From assembly GCA_963835885.1 (NCBI GenBank), contig CAWIHF010000039.1, positions 124,001 through 188,000 on the forward strand: a stretch of DNA of 64,000 bases, given 5' to 3'. Made by a program: the position numbers and the translations under genes. The stretch's first letter is position 1. Each line of letters begins with the position of its first letter. Below the pieces are notes generated by a model. It searched no databases. It saw only the letters and a program-made list of their open reading frames with translations, and was not told the DNA's origin. Below are positions 1 to 8,510 of this stretch, one piece after another. The DNA comes from Roseiarcus sp963835885 (GTDB taxonomy: Bacteria; Pseudomonadota; Alphaproteobacteria; Rhizobiales; Beijerinckiaceae).

Positions 1-163
1 GGACCATTGCGCGCTGTTCCTTGGCGCGACGCTGCTGAGGACGCCACAGCACGAAATAGACGATCGCGATCATCGCCACGATGGGCACGAACTGGATGAT
101 CGTGTCGGTCGCCGCCGTCGGTGCTGCATTGGCGGTCTGGGCGAAGGCTTCGGTGATCAGCAC
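1..163 (-). CDS. yajC: YajC, Sec translocase auxiliary subunit (partial, C-terminus off window)
   Basis: The first 54 codons of a minus-strand gene that runs off the left edge. The visible protein has a short N-terminus (LITEAFAQTAN), one membrane segment (IIQFVPIVAMIAIVYFVLW) and, directly after it, the RPQQRRAKEQ cytoplasmic motif that is diagnostic of YajC. YajC joins SecD and SecF at the SecYEG translocon in the inner membrane. The start is taken as GTG at 163, with GGAG about 12 bases upstream. SecD, the usual next gene, would lie outside the window. The first residues are assigned by similarity, so the exact start is less certain than the identity. Confidence 0.85.
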   Translation of the reverse strand, partial: MLITEAFAQTANAAPTAATDTIIQFVPIVAMIAIVYFVLWRPQQRRAKEQRAMV

Positions 164-605
164 AGAGGAGAAGCTCCAGGCGAGGCGAAACCCGCGCCGT
201 TTTATCAAGGGTCATACGAAAAGCGTGGCATATATAGCCGGCGACCGCGCGAAAGCAACGCCGCGCGAACCCTCTGGCCTCCTTATCGCGGGGCCGCTTC
301 GCGCGATTCGAAGGAGCGTTGGGCCGAGACGCAGGCGGACCCCCGCTGCCGACGACGCGCCCGCGATGCGCCGCTTCACCCGTCGCGGGTCTTGCCTCGA
401 CGGGCTTCGGCGTGGAAAGCGCAGGGCTTTCACGATCTCGATCGTCTGCCTGACGATGACGCTGTTCCAGATGTTGTCGCTGGACATGATCTTCGTGAGC
501 CCGTCATTGGCGCGAATGTACGTGCTAAATATGTTACGGCGCCGACACAGCCGGGTGCCGACGCCTCGTCTTGCAACATGCCTCATGGCGGGCCAAAAGC
601 GCGCC
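164..605. other. Divergent intergenic region between yajC and the ABC-F gene, nothing recognised
   Basis: About 440 bases separate the yajC start from the ABC-F start. Open frames exist on both strands, but their translations are arginine- and serine-rich and resemble no protein I know. No tRNA fold or strong terminator was seen. The AT-rich patch at about 228-240 lies 65-75 bases upstream of yajC on its strand and could belong to its promoter. Confidence 0.4.
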
Positions 606-2459
606 ATGCTTCATATCAACGGCTTGACCTACCGCCTGGGCGAGCGGCTTCTGATTGACGGCGCGACCGCGGCGATGCCGAGCGGGGCGCGGGTCGGAGT
701 CGTCGGGCGTAACGGCGCGGGCAAGACGACCCTGTTCCGCCTGATCCGCGGCGAGTTCACGCCCGAGAGCGGCTCGATCACCGCGCCCAGGAACGCCCGC
801 GTCGGCGGCGTCGAGCAGGAAGCGCCGGGCGGGACGGAGACTCTGATCGATTTCGTGCTCTCGGCCGACGCGGAACGAACCGCGCTGATCGCCGAAGCCG
901 AAAGCGCAAGCGACGCGGAGCGCATCGCTGACATCCAGATCCGGCTTGTCGACATCGACGCCCATGCCGCCCCAGCTCGCGCCGCGCGCATTCTGAGCGG
1001 ACTCGGCTTCGACGAGGAGGCGCAAAATCGCGCCCTCGGCGAATTCTCGGGCGGTTGGCGAATGCGGGTGGCGCTCGCCGCCGTTCTCTTCTCGGAGCCG
1101 GACATCCTGCTTCTCGACGAGCCCACCAACTACCTCGACCTCGAAGGCGTGCTGTGGCTGACCGACTACCTGAAGACTTGCCCTTCGACGATCCTCGTGA
1201 TCAGCCACGACCGCGACCTTCTGGACGACGTCGCCGACCACATTCTGCATTTTGATCGCGCCAAGCTGACCCTGTGGAGCGGCGGCTACACCAGCTTCGA
1301 GCGGCAGCGACGCGAACAGCAGGCCCTTCAAGGCAAGGCGATCAAGAGGCAGGAGGAACGCCGCGCCCATCTGCAGGCCTTCGTCGACCGATTTCGGGCC
1401 AAGGCGAGCAAGGCCGTCCAGGCCCAGTCGAGGCTCAAGATGCTGGCCAAGATGGATCCGATCGCGGCGGTGGTCGACGAGGCCGTCATGCCGTTCACGT
1501 GGCCGCCGGTCGCCAGGAAGCTGAGCCCGCCGATCGTGACGATGGAGAAGGTCAGTGCAGGCTACGACGGTCGGGCGGTGCTGTCGCGTATCGACCTCAC
1601 CCTCTCCAACGACGACCGCGTCGGGCTCCTTGGGGCCAACGGCAACGGCAAGTCCACCTTCGCCAAGCTCATCGGCGGACGGCTCGCGCCGATGGGAGGG
1701 ACGATGGTGCGCGCCAACAAACTCGAAGTCGGCTTCTTCGCCCAGCACCAGGTCGACGACCTCGCTCCCGCCGGCACGCCCTATACTCATGTCGCCGAGC
1801 GGATGCGCGCCGAACCCGAGTCGAAGATCCGCGGCCGCGCGGCGATGATCGGTTTCTCCGGCGCGCGCGCCGACACGAAAATCGAGGCCTTGTCGGGCGG
1901 CGAGAAGGCGCGGCTCCTCATGGGACTCGCCACCTTCAACGGACCGCAGCTCCTCATCCTCGACGAGCCGACCAACCATCTGGACATCGACAGTCGCGGC
2001 GAACTGATCGAGGCGATCAACGACTATGAGGGCGCCTGCATCATCGTCTCCCACGACCGGCGCCTGCTCGAAGCGTGCGTCGACCAACTATGGCTGGTGG
2101 CGAACGGCACGGTAAAACCCTTCGACGGCGACCTCGCCGACTACAGCCGCCACGTGCTCGGCCAGAGCGCCCCCGCGGCGCAGGCGAGGCGTGAGCCGGC
2201 CTCGAAGTCCGCGCCGGCGCCCGCCCGCAACCGCGGTCGAGGGACGTTCAAGCGCGAGCTCGCCGCGCTCGAGGACCGTATGAGCCGCTTCCAGGACCTC
2301 CTGCGCCGCGTCGACGAGGCGCTCATGGAGGCGAGCGCCGCCGGTGGCGACGCCCTCAAGATGGCGGACCTCGCCGAGCGCCGCGGCGAACTCGAGCGGG
2401 CGCTGACTTCGGCCGAAGAGGCGTGGCTCGAATTGTCGGAGCAGGCCACGGATTCATAA
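606..2459 (+). CDS. ABC-F family ATPase (YheS-like)
   Basis: A 617-residue soluble protein with two ABC cassettes and no membrane segments, the hallmark of ABC-F proteins, which act on the ribosome rather than as transporters. Cassette 1 has Walker A GRNGAGKTT at 34-42, signature FSGGWRMR around 147-154 and DEPTNYLD at 171-178. Cassette 2 has GANGNGKST from 343, LSGGEKAR around 429-436 and DEPTNHLD at 453-460. The SGGWRMR signature is typical of the YheS/Uup side of the family. A charged linker (QRREQQALQGKAIKRQEERR) lies between cassettes, and a basic coiled-coil tail follows the second. The frame stays open upstream to 81, but homology begins at the ATG at 606 (MLHINGLTYRLG), so the longer reading is rejected. 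Function in translation is inferred from the family. Confidence 0.9.
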   Translation: MLHINGLTYRLGERLLIDGATAAMPSGARVGVVGRNGAGKTTLFRLIRGEFTPESGSITAPRNARVGGVEQEAPGGTETLIDFVLSADAERTALIAEAESASDAERIADIQIRLVDIDAHAAPARAARILSGLGFDEEAQNRALGEFSGGWRMRVALAAVLFSEPDILLLDEPTNYLDLEGVLWLTDYLKTCPSTILVISHDRDLLDDVADHILHFDRAKLTLWSGGYTSFERQRREQQALQGKAIKRQEERRAHLQAFVDRFRAKASKAVQAQSRLKMLAKMDPIAAVVDEAVMPFTWPPVARKLSPPIVTMEKVSAGYDGRAVLSRIDLTLSNDDRVGLLGANGNGKSTFAKLIGGRLAPMGGTMVRANKLEVGFFAQHQVDDLAPAGTPYTHVAERMRAEPESKIRGRAAMIGFSGARADTKIEALSGGEKARLLMGLATFNGPQLLILDEPTNHLDIDSRGELIEAINDYEGACIIVSHDRRLLEACVDQLWLVANGTVKPFDGDLADYSRHVLGQSAPAAQARREPASKSAPAPARNRGRGTFKRELAALEDRMSRFQDLLRRVDEALMEASAAGGDALKMADLAERRGELERALTSAEEAWLELSEQATDS

Positions 2460-2777
2460 TGATTGGTTTAATCCTGGCCATCAGTCGGCGATCGAAGCAG
2501 GCAATTTCCTTTTTCCTTCAAACGGGGTGAAACCCGTCAATTTTGGCGTCGAACCGGGCTATTTTCCGACCGCCAGTCCTTCCATTCGCTCGCGCAAGCG
2601 CGTGACGCCCTGATGACCGAAGCGACGCCGACTTTTTGTTTGCGCTTGCTTCGTGCTAAATTCGAGGTTCATATCTGAGAACAGTTGTTCGCAGGCTGAG
2701 GTGGGGATCCCGCGCGCGTGCGCCCGGACAAGCCATCGAAGACCGGCGCGGACAGGATTTTTCGGAAGAGGGGCACC
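2460..2777. other. Intergenic region with a candidate operator for the HEPN-like gene
   Basis: About 320 bases with no credible gene. Two things are visible. A weak hairpin ACGGG/CCCGT at 2522-2537 is followed by TTTT and may help terminate the ABC-F transcript. The palindrome GAACAGTTGTTC lies at 2679-2690, described separately. Confidence 0.4.
2679..2690. promoter_or_regulatory. Palindrome GAACAGTTGTTC, candidate operator
   Basis: Perfect 5-base arms GAACA and TGTTC around GT, 88 bases before the chosen GTG of the HEPN-like gene. A GAAC-N4-GTTC core resembles Gram-positive LexA boxes, but alphaproteobacterial LexA uses GTTC-N7-GTTC, so the binding protein is unknown. It lies just after a loose promoter-like TTGTTT-N15-TAAATT at 2636-2662. 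Confidence 0.3.
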
Positions 2778-3605
2778 GTGTTCGAAAACACGCCTTTGGC
2801 CAGACGGCAATGGACCGGGCTCGACGACGAGCATTTGGCGAGCATCGGATTCGTCAACTTCGCCTGGAATGCGCTGGAACGAAAGTTCGCCTCGCTGGTC
2901 TGGGTCACGGCCGGCTGGACGCAGGAGGTCGGCGAGCTCGTGGTCGCCGGCATGGGAAACGTCTCGCTGGTCACACTCTTTTTCAATCTTTTGAAGCAGG
3001 AGCTGAAAAAGAGGGACGATCGCCGGCTATGGGAGCAGGGCTCGGAAACCGGGATCCTCTTCGATGCGATTCGCGACGCGCGCAACGACGTTGTCCACAC
3101 TTTCTTTCATTGCGACCCGACGACGGGAGCGGAAGGGTATTTCAAGGGATCGCCACGGAAAAGCACGACAGGGCAAGCCGAGCTGCGAACGGTCGCCATG
3201 GAGACAGGCGACATCGACGAACTCTGCTGCGCCATCTCGGATTGTTTCGAGTCAATCGACGACCTGATTCTGAAAATCTGGTTCCGGCGCCGGATTCTCC
3301 GCGGAAGCCGCCGACCGAACGCGCGTTCGTACGAACAGGCCGTCCACGGTTGGCAGGACACAGCCTTCGACATCGGCCGGCTCAAGGACTATCCGAAGAA
3401 GCGCTCCCACCGCACACGTTCCTCGCAAGGCGGCCGATCCACGCCGCCGGGTCCGGGAGAGGGACATAGGGCGGCAGACATGGGAGCCGTCGCGAGACAA
3501 CCAGTCGCCCTCCCCGCCACCGCTGAAAGTCGCGCTTTATTCGCAGAAAAGGGTTTCGGCGGCGAAGTCTCCTCTCTCTCCTTGCGGGAGCGAGATCAGG
3601 GGTGA
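2778..3605 (+). CDS. Hypothetical HEPN-like protein with an Rx4H motif
   Basis: A 275-residue protein not matched to a named family. Residues 1 to about 190 look like genuine helical protein (WTGLDDEHLASIGFVNFAWN, then VTLFFNLLKQELKKR). The motif RNDVVH at 102-107 follows DAIRDA. An R-x4-6-H motif at the start of a helix is the RNase signature of HEPN domains, common in toxin-antitoxin, abortive-infection and CRISPR proteins; the HEPN assignment is inference from this motif and the helical content. GTG at 2778 is chosen because GGAAGAGG precedes it by six bases; an in-frame GTG at 2718 would add 20 residues without a good ribosome site. The last 70 or so residues (RSSQGGRSTPPGPGEG onward) look like read-through into intergenic repeat DNA. 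No antitoxin-like partner is adjacent. Confidence 0.6.
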   Translation: MFENTPLARRQWTGLDDEHLASIGFVNFAWNALERKFASLVWVTAGWTQEVGELVVAGMGNVSLVTLFFNLLKQELKKRDDRRLWEQGSETGILFDAIRDARNDVVHTFFHCDPTTGAEGYFKGSPRKSTTGQAELRTVAMETGDIDELCCAISDCFESIDDLILKIWFRRRILRGSRRPNARSYEQAVHGWQDTAFDIGRLKDYPKKRSHRTRSSQGGRSTPPGPGEGHRAADMGAVARQPVALPATAESRALFAEKGFGGEVSSLSLRERDQG

Positions 3606-3717
3606 GGAGGCGCGCAGCAAGGCGCGTGACAAGAGCGCAGCACGGCGCAGGAGCCCTCGTCCGGCCCTTCGGGCGGCTTCTACCGCTCATGGCCGCCAGT
3701 GGGAGAAGGGTTCGCCC

Positions 3718-4116
3718 TCAAAGGGCCAGCTGCGTTTGCATCACGAGCGCGATCAGCTTGCCGTCCTCGGTTTCGACCCGCGTCTGCCAGACCTGGGTGC
3801 GGCGGCCGCGATGGATGGAAACGCAGCGTCCGACGAGGGTCGAGCCGGCCGGCGCGCCGGCGACGAAATTCGTCTTGCTCTCGAGGGTCGTCGTCCCCTT
3901 CGCGCCCTCGGGCAGATTGACGAAGGCCGCGGCGCCGCCGAGCGTGTCGGCGAAGCTCATGATGGCGCCGCCGTGGGCCAAGTCGCCGAGCGTGCACAGA
4001 TCCGCCCGCACGACCATACGCGCGGCGATTGCGTCAGGGTCGACGCCGGTGAACTCGACGCCGAGCAAGTCCGCGAATGGAAGCGGATGAGCGTTGATCC
4101 GGTCGAGCAAAGTCAT
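3718..4116 (-). CDS. PaaI-family hotdog-fold thioesterase
   Basis: A 132-residue single hotdog-domain protein. The segment LAHGGAIMSFADTLGGAAA matches the HGG-x5-D-x3-G catalytic motif of PaaI-type acyl-CoA thioesterases, where the aspartate acts in thioester hydrolysis. Beta-strand segments (TTTLESKTNFVAGAPAGS, GRCVSIHRGRRTQVWQTRV) follow in the usual order. The ATG at 4116 is chosen because a GGAGGA ribosome site sits just upstream; the frame continues upstream without homology. Substrate is unknown: PaaI itself hydrolyses phenylacetyl-type CoA esters, but neighbours give no hint of aromatic catabolism. It converges with the HEPN-like gene. Confidence 0.85.
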   Translation of the reverse strand: MTLLDRINAHPLPFADLLGVEFTGVDPDAIAARMVVRADLCTLGDLAHGGAIMSFADTLGGAAAFVNLPEGAKGTTTLESKTNFVAGAPAGSTLVGRCVSIHRGRRTQVWQTRVETEDGKLIALVMQTQLAL

Positions 4117-4197
4117 GGGCGTCCTCCGGTTCCTTCTTCCCCTCGCACGAGCGGGCCGATCTCGGCGATTCCCGCCGTCTGCACGGCCGAACGGCAA

Positions 4198-5175
4198 TCA
4201 ATGCGAATTTGCGGCATGGGCGCGAAACTCGTTTGCGCCCCGTGCAGTGGCGATTGCTCGGACGGTCGCCGCCGTCAGGCGCTGGTAACCGGCGCGGGTG
4301 AAGTGAACCGCGTCCGGCTGGTAGCAATGGGCCTCGGCCTCGCGAGGCGCCCAACGCGCCGGCTCATCGACGACGATAAGCCGAATCTGAGCGAGAGCCG
4401 CGTTCAGAACTTTGCGGTCTGCGTCGCGATAGCGGAAGTCGGGGAGACCGAAAGGCGGAAGCGAGACGGCGGCGATTTTGGCTCCCGGCGCAACTCTTCG
4501 GATCTGGCCGACGACGTCGCCGATCGCGTCGACAATCGACCGGACGTCCTCGCCGCAGACGAGATTGTTGACGCCAATGATCAGGACCGCCGCTTTTGCC
4601 TCAATCGCGCCGTCGTCAAGGCAAGCAAGTCGCCAGAGAAGATGCTGGGTGCGGTCGCCGTTCGAGCCGAGATTGAGGACGCGCCTGCCGGACCAGGCGC
4701 GCGCCGGCCATTGATGAGCCAACGAGTTGCCAAGGAGGACGATATCGACGGGACATGTCGACACTGCGGCGATCGTGGCGGCGTGCCGCAGCCAGCTCTC
4801 GATCCTCGGCGGCGAGGCCGGCCTGCCGGGTGGAGCAACTTCAGGTCGGGCCAGTTGACGCTCGCGCGGGGGCGAGAGCGACGCCCGCGGAGGCGCCGCT
4901 CGGCCGGCGCGGAAGCCTGAAGAACGGGCGAGCCAATGACGCAGGCGGGCCTGAGCATCAGCCAGCCGGGGCCGGCGCAGCCTGGCGCGGAGGGTTTCAA
5001 TCGGAGCGGCGGAAGGATGGAGCCGCATCAGCCAATCGGCGACGGCGCGCGCCGCCGGAAGACGCCCTCTGGACTCGAGGAATTCGCACGCCCGGATCAA
5101 AACCGTCATGTGATCCGGTTCGATCCCCATCGCCTCGTCGAACTTCGCGATGGCGTCATCGTGCCGACCGGCCAT
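4198..5175 (-). CDS. TPR plus SGNH/GDSL hydrolase (C-terminal half of a split gene)
   Basis: Residues 1-60 form tetratricopeptide-like helices (AGRHDDAIAKFDEAMGIEP). After a proline- and arginine-rich linker comes an SGNH hydrolase: block I LLGNSL with the nucleophile serine near 151 (GNSL replaces GDSL), block II NLGSNGDRT, block III IGVNN (N in place of the usual D of GxND) and block V DAVHFTRAGY with the Asp-His pair. The family hydrolyses esters or acetyl groups on lipids or sugars. The ATG at 5175 lies three codons after the TAG that ends the upstream gene in the same frame, and the TPR helix is cut by that stop. I infer that this was one polypeptide with the upstream gene. Without repair or readthrough, translation would need the internal ATG, for which no strong ribosome site is visible. 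Confidence 0.7.
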   Translation of the reverse strand: MAGRHDDAIAKFDEAMGIEPDHMTVLIRACEFLESRGRLPAARAVADWLMRLHPSAAPIETLRARLRRPRLADAQARLRHWLARSSGFRAGRAAPPRASLSPPRERQLARPEVAPPGRPASPPRIESWLRHAATIAAVSTCPVDIVLLGNSLAHQWPARAWSGRRVLNLGSNGDRTQHLLWRLACLDDGAIEAKAAVLIIGVNNLVCGEDVRSIVDAIGDVVGQIRRVAPGAKIAAVSLPPFGLPDFRYRDADRKVLNAALAQIRLIVVDEPARWAPREAEAHCYQPDAVHFTRAGYQRLTAATVRAIATARGANEFRAHAANSH

Positions 5176-5184
5176 CGCAAGCGC

Positions 5185-5988
5185 CTACGCATAGCGGGTG
5201 ATGTAGCCGACGTCGCTCGGGAAAAGCTCATAGGCGCGGCGCATCAGCTCGAGTTTCTCTTGCGGCGGACCCGGCCGGCTCGCAAGCGTGGCGTAATATT
5301 GCGGCGAGCGCGTCCGCATTTCCAACGCCTCGCGCTCGAACGCCGCCCGATCGAGCGGTCCCTGCGCCGCTTCCAGCACCACGCGCTTTAGAAGCCCGAC
5401 CTCGGCGAGAAAGCCGGTTACCGGATGGCCGCAATCCGGCAGGCGAACATCGCGGACCTCAAGGCAGTCGCGAAACAGTTCGACATGGCGCGCATCGCGA
5501 TTGGTGGGGTCGTAGAAGACGTCGGCGGATGAGACGAAGCCCGTCAGTCCGAGCCGGCGTTCGATCTCGTAATCCAACCGGGGCGCATCGGGATTCCAGC
5601 GGTCCTCGAAAGGGACGACACGCGGATCGATCGAGAATTGCGGCGAGAGCGCGATCGCCGTCGTCGCGCCGGCAAGCCGGCCGAGCCAAATCGCGGCATA
5701 GGCACCCATGCTGGATCCATAAGCCGTGACCCTCTCGAACGTCGCGGCGGCCTTCGCCGCGGCCGCGAGGGCGCGCTCGATATCCGGCAGTAAATACCAG
5801 TCGTTGTCGCGCGACAGGACGTGGATCGCGTTGACCCTGCGCGAAGCGAAGAATCTTTCGCCAAAGCCTTCGCGGTCCAGGGTGCGCCTGTCGGTATAGG
5901 AGTTGAAGGTCACGACGCAAAACGGAGTTTTATGGTCGATTTGGGCCCTGACCAGAAGGTCGGCGCTACGATAAAGCTCTACCGGCAT
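5185..5988 (-). CDS. Alpha/beta-hydrolase-fold protein (N-terminal half of a split gene)
   Basis: A 267-residue protein with the nucleophile elbow GSSMG at 91-95 (Ser93) and a late DCGHPV segment suited to the catalytic histidine. The middle (AIWLGRLAGATTAIALSPQF) is typical of small hydrolases and acetyl-xylan-esterase-like proteins. The last 25 residues (LELMRRAYELFPSDVGYITR) are the first helix pair of a TPR motif that continues in the same frame after the TAG at 5185-5187. If that stop were a sense codon, the protein would be an alpha/beta hydrolase, TPR and SGNH hydrolase fusion of about 596 residues. The ATG at 5988 has AAGGG just upstream. Substrate unknown; two esterase-like domains on one chain suggest a polysaccharide or acyl-glycan substrate, which is inference. 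Confidence 0.65.
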   Translation of the reverse strand: MPVELYRSADLLVRAQIDHKTPFCVVTFNSYTDRRTLDREGFGERFFASRRVNAIHVLSRDNDWYLLPDIERALAAAAKAAATFERVTAYGSSMGAYAAIWLGRLAGATTAIALSPQFSIDPRVVPFEDRWNPDAPRLDYEIERRLGLTGFVSSADVFYDPTNRDARHVELFRDCLEVRDVRLPDCGHPVTGFLAEVGLLKRVVLEAAQGPLDRAAFEREALEMRTRSPQYYATLASRPGPPQEKLELMRRAYELFPSDVGYITRYA

Positions 5989-6155
5989 CCCTTGCCGCTC
6001 CGTTCCGTTCAGCTCCGGTGGATGAAGTCTAGCCTTCGCTTCGCTCGTCGCCTATGTCGCGAGCCCGCCTTGATAGGATCGGCGGCGCCGGTTCGGTCAT
6101 CCGCGCGATGATGAACTTACGAGCCGCCACCCTGGGGTCGGAGAAAAGGATCGGA

Positions 6156-6302
6156 TCAGGTGGTTGATTCTTTGAAGCGCGCCACCCAGCGCACCGCGCT
6201 GGCAATGCTCACACCGAAACGCCTGCCGGCCGCATTGCGCGACAGCCCGCCCAAAACGACCGCCTCCACCACCCGCTTGCGAAGATCATCGCAAAGCGCC
6301 AT
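6156..6302 (-). mobile_element. IS630-family transposase fragment (N-terminal HTH only)
   Basis: A 48-codon reading frame, MALCDDLRKRVVEAVVLGGL then SRNAAGRRFGVSIASAVRWV, matches the N-terminal helix-turn-helix of IS630-family transposases, whose first lines read D-L-R-x-R-V and RxAAxRFGVS-x-A-x-RW. The frame stops soon after RFKEST; the next bases still hint at the LRPQGG stretch that normally follows, with stops. The DDE catalytic domain is missing and no terminal repeats were found. It lies upstream of the hydrolase pair and downstream of uvrC, so it marks an old insertion and deletion site. Confidence 0.7.
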
Positions 6303-6395
6303 CCCCGCCGCCTCCTTCCCGCTTCGCTTTCGCTCGAGGTTGCATGCAATGACAGGCGTGGGGCCTTCCGGGCGGGAGGAAGGAGCCGGCGGCCG

Positions 6396-8399
6396 TCATC
6401 CCCCGGCGGCCTCATGGAAAAAGTCGTACACGACTTTCGCCGTCGACGCATTGAGGCCGGGTGTCCTCTCAAGGTCCGACAGGCCGGCGCGGGCGACCGC
6501 CTTGGCGGAGCCGAATGCATATAGGAGCGCGCGCTTGCGCGCCGGACCAATGCCCGGGATCTCGTCGAGCGGATTCCTGACGAACTCCTTCTTGCGCCGG
6601 GCGCGATGGGTTCCGATGGCGAAACGGTGCGCCTCGTCGCGCAGACGCTGGACGAAGAACAGTGCCGGATCGCGCGGCGAGAGCTTGAACGGCTCCCGGC
6701 CCTCAACGAAGAAAGTCTCCCGGCCGGCGTTACGATCCGGCCCCTTGGCGATGGAGGCGAGCGCCACGCCAGTCATCCCGAGGGCGGCGAGGACCTCGCG
6801 CGCGGCCTCGAACTGCCCCTTGCCGCCGTCGATGATGACGAGGTCGGGTGTGTCGGGAAAGGCGCTTGCCTCCGCCGTCTCGCCCTGACGGAGGAGGCGC
6901 GCGAAGCGCCGCGTCAGCACTTCGCGCATCATCGCGTAATCGTCGCCTGGGGTGAGGTTTTCGCTCTTGATGTTGAATGTGCGGTACTGGTTCTTGACGA
7001 AGCCTTCGAGCCCGGCGACCACCATCGCGCCGATCGCGTTCGTCCCCATGATGTGGGAATTGTCATAGATCTCGACCCGGCGGATCGGGCGTTCGACACC
7101 GAAAGCGGAAGCAAGCGCGCCAAGCAGCTTTTCCTGACTTGCGGACTCGGCCAGCTTGCGCGATAGCGCCTCGCGCGCATTGCGCATGGCGACCTCCACG
7201 AGATCCTTCTTCTCACCCCGCCGGGGAACGCCAATGGCGATGCGATGGCCGACGCGCGCGCTCAAGATTTCGCAGAGCGTCGCCGCGCTGGGAATGGCGT
7301 GGCTCAACAGCACCAGCCGCGGGGCTGGCCGTTCGAGATAGAATTGGGCCAGAAAGGCGTCGAGCACCTCTTCCGACCCGAGCGCTCGATCGGCGCGGGG
7401 GTAATAGGCGCGATTGCCCCAGTTTTGATAGGTGCGGAAAAAGAACGCCTCGACGCAATATTGACCCGCCTCCTCGTATATGGCGAACACGTCCGCCTCG
7501 GGAATCGTGCGCGGATTGACGCTCTGCTCCCCCTGGATCGCTGACATCGCGGAGATTCGATCGCGCAGCCGCGCGGCCTTCTCGAAATCGAGCGCGGCCG
7601 AGGCCTGGCTCATCTCGTCGGCGAGTCTTAGACGGACTGCGCGGCTGCGGCCTGAAAGAAAGTCACGCGCCTGCCCGACCAAACCGGCATAGTCTTCGGC
7701 GCCGATCTCGCCGGTGCAGGGCCCCGAGCAACGCTTGATCTGAAAAAGGAGGCAGGGTCGGGTGCGGTGCTCGTAATAACTGTCGGAGCAGGTGCGCAGA
7801 AGGAAAGCGCGCTGCAACGCGTTCATCGTGCGGAACACCGCGCCGGCGCTGGCGAAAGGACCGAAATAATCGCCCTGAATCGAGCGGGCGCCACGGTGCT
7901 TGACGAGCCGCGCTGCGGGATGGCCGGTGCAGATCAGGATATAGGGAAAGCTCTTGTCGTCGCGTAGCACGACGTTGTAGCGCGGCTTCAACTGCTTGAT
8001 GAGATTGGCTTCGAGGAGCAGCGCCTCGGCTTCCGTCTCGGTGGTGACGAACACGATCGAGCGCGTCTGGGAGGTCATCCGCGCTATGCGAAGCGGCTGG
8101 CGCTCTGGCGTCGTGTAGGCGGCGATCCGTTTCTTGATCGAGCGCGCCTTCCCGACGTACAGCACCTCGCCCTCGGCGCCGATCATGCGGTACACGCCGG
8201 GCCCGTGCGGGGCATGGCGCCAGAATTCCTTGATCGCTTCGGCTCCGCGGGCGAGGCTGGTCGGCTCCGCCGGAGCCTGGTCGAGGCTGAAGTCGAGGGG
8301 CGATGCGTCCGGCGCGAGCTCGCGCATAAGCGCCGCTTCCGCGCGAGCTTCGGCTTCGGGCGCCTCACCCGGAGGGTAGCTTTTTCGCGCGCCGGTCAT
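6396..8399 (-). CDS. uvrC: Excinuclease ABC subunit C
   Basis: A 667-residue UvrC, the nuclease that cuts both sides of a lesion in UvrABC nucleotide excision repair. The N-terminal GIY-YIG nuclease spans residues 65-150 (GPGVYRM at 66-72, LYVGKARSIKKRI at 80-92). Family landmarks follow: a cysteine-containing segment CLLFQIKRCSGPCTG, a UVR-like helix (LDFEKAARLRDRI), the RNase H-like endonuclease domain with the conserved EIYDNSHIMGTNAIGAMV stretch and DLVIIDGGKGQ, and a C-terminal helix-hairpin-helix pair (DEIPGIGPARKRALL and LERTPGLNASTAKVV). The first 60 residues are an extension that is common in alphaproteobacteria. The frame is intact throughout. Confidence 0.96.
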   Translation of the reverse strand: MTGARKSYPPGEAPEAEARAEAALMRELAPDASPLDFSLDQAPAEPTSLARGAEAIKEFWRHAPHGPGVYRMIGAEGEVLYVGKARSIKKRIAAYTTPERQPLRIARMTSQTRSIVFVTTETEAEALLLEANLIKQLKPRYNVVLRDDKSFPYILICTGHPAARLVKHRGARSIQGDYFGPFASAGAVFRTMNALQRAFLLRTCSDSYYEHRTRPCLLFQIKRCSGPCTGEIGAEDYAGLVGQARDFLSGRSRAVRLRLADEMSQASAALDFEKAARLRDRISAMSAIQGEQSVNPRTIPEADVFAIYEEAGQYCVEAFFFRTYQNWGNRAYYPRADRALGSEEVLDAFLAQFYLERPAPRLVLLSHAIPSAATLCEILSARVGHRIAIGVPRRGEKKDLVEVAMRNAREALSRKLAESASQEKLLGALASAFGVERPIRRVEIYDNSHIMGTNAIGAMVVAGLEGFVKNQYRTFNIKSENLTPGDDYAMMREVLTRRFARLLRQGETAEASAFPDTPDLVIIDGGKGQFEAAREVLAALGMTGVALASIAKGPDRNAGRETFFVEGREPFKLSPRDPALFFVQRLRDEAHRFAIGTHRARRKKEFVRNPLDEIPGIGPARKRALLYAFGSAKAVARAGLSDLERTPGLNASTAKVVYDFFHEAAGG

Positions 8400-8510
8400 G
8401 GCGTCTATTTAGGCCGGCGGGACGGCGCTGGGAATACCGGCGTCGCTAACCTCTCGCCCAGGCGAGGGCTAGACCTCGTTACGGAATGGGGCTAGCAATC
8501 CGCGCACGCG

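Noticed and set aside
212..607. A 131-codon minus-strand frame between yajC and the ABC-F gene.
   Set aside because: No homology, no ribosome site, arginine-rich composition, and it overlaps the divergent promoter region.
534..2087. Long open frames antisense to the ABC-F gene, and similar long antisense frames across many genes (for example opposite phaC, murC, ftsZ and the ABC-2 permease).
   Set aside because: GC-rich codon bias leaves mirror frames open. Their translations are Arg/Ala/Gly/His-rich, match no family and lie exactly opposite well-identified proteins.
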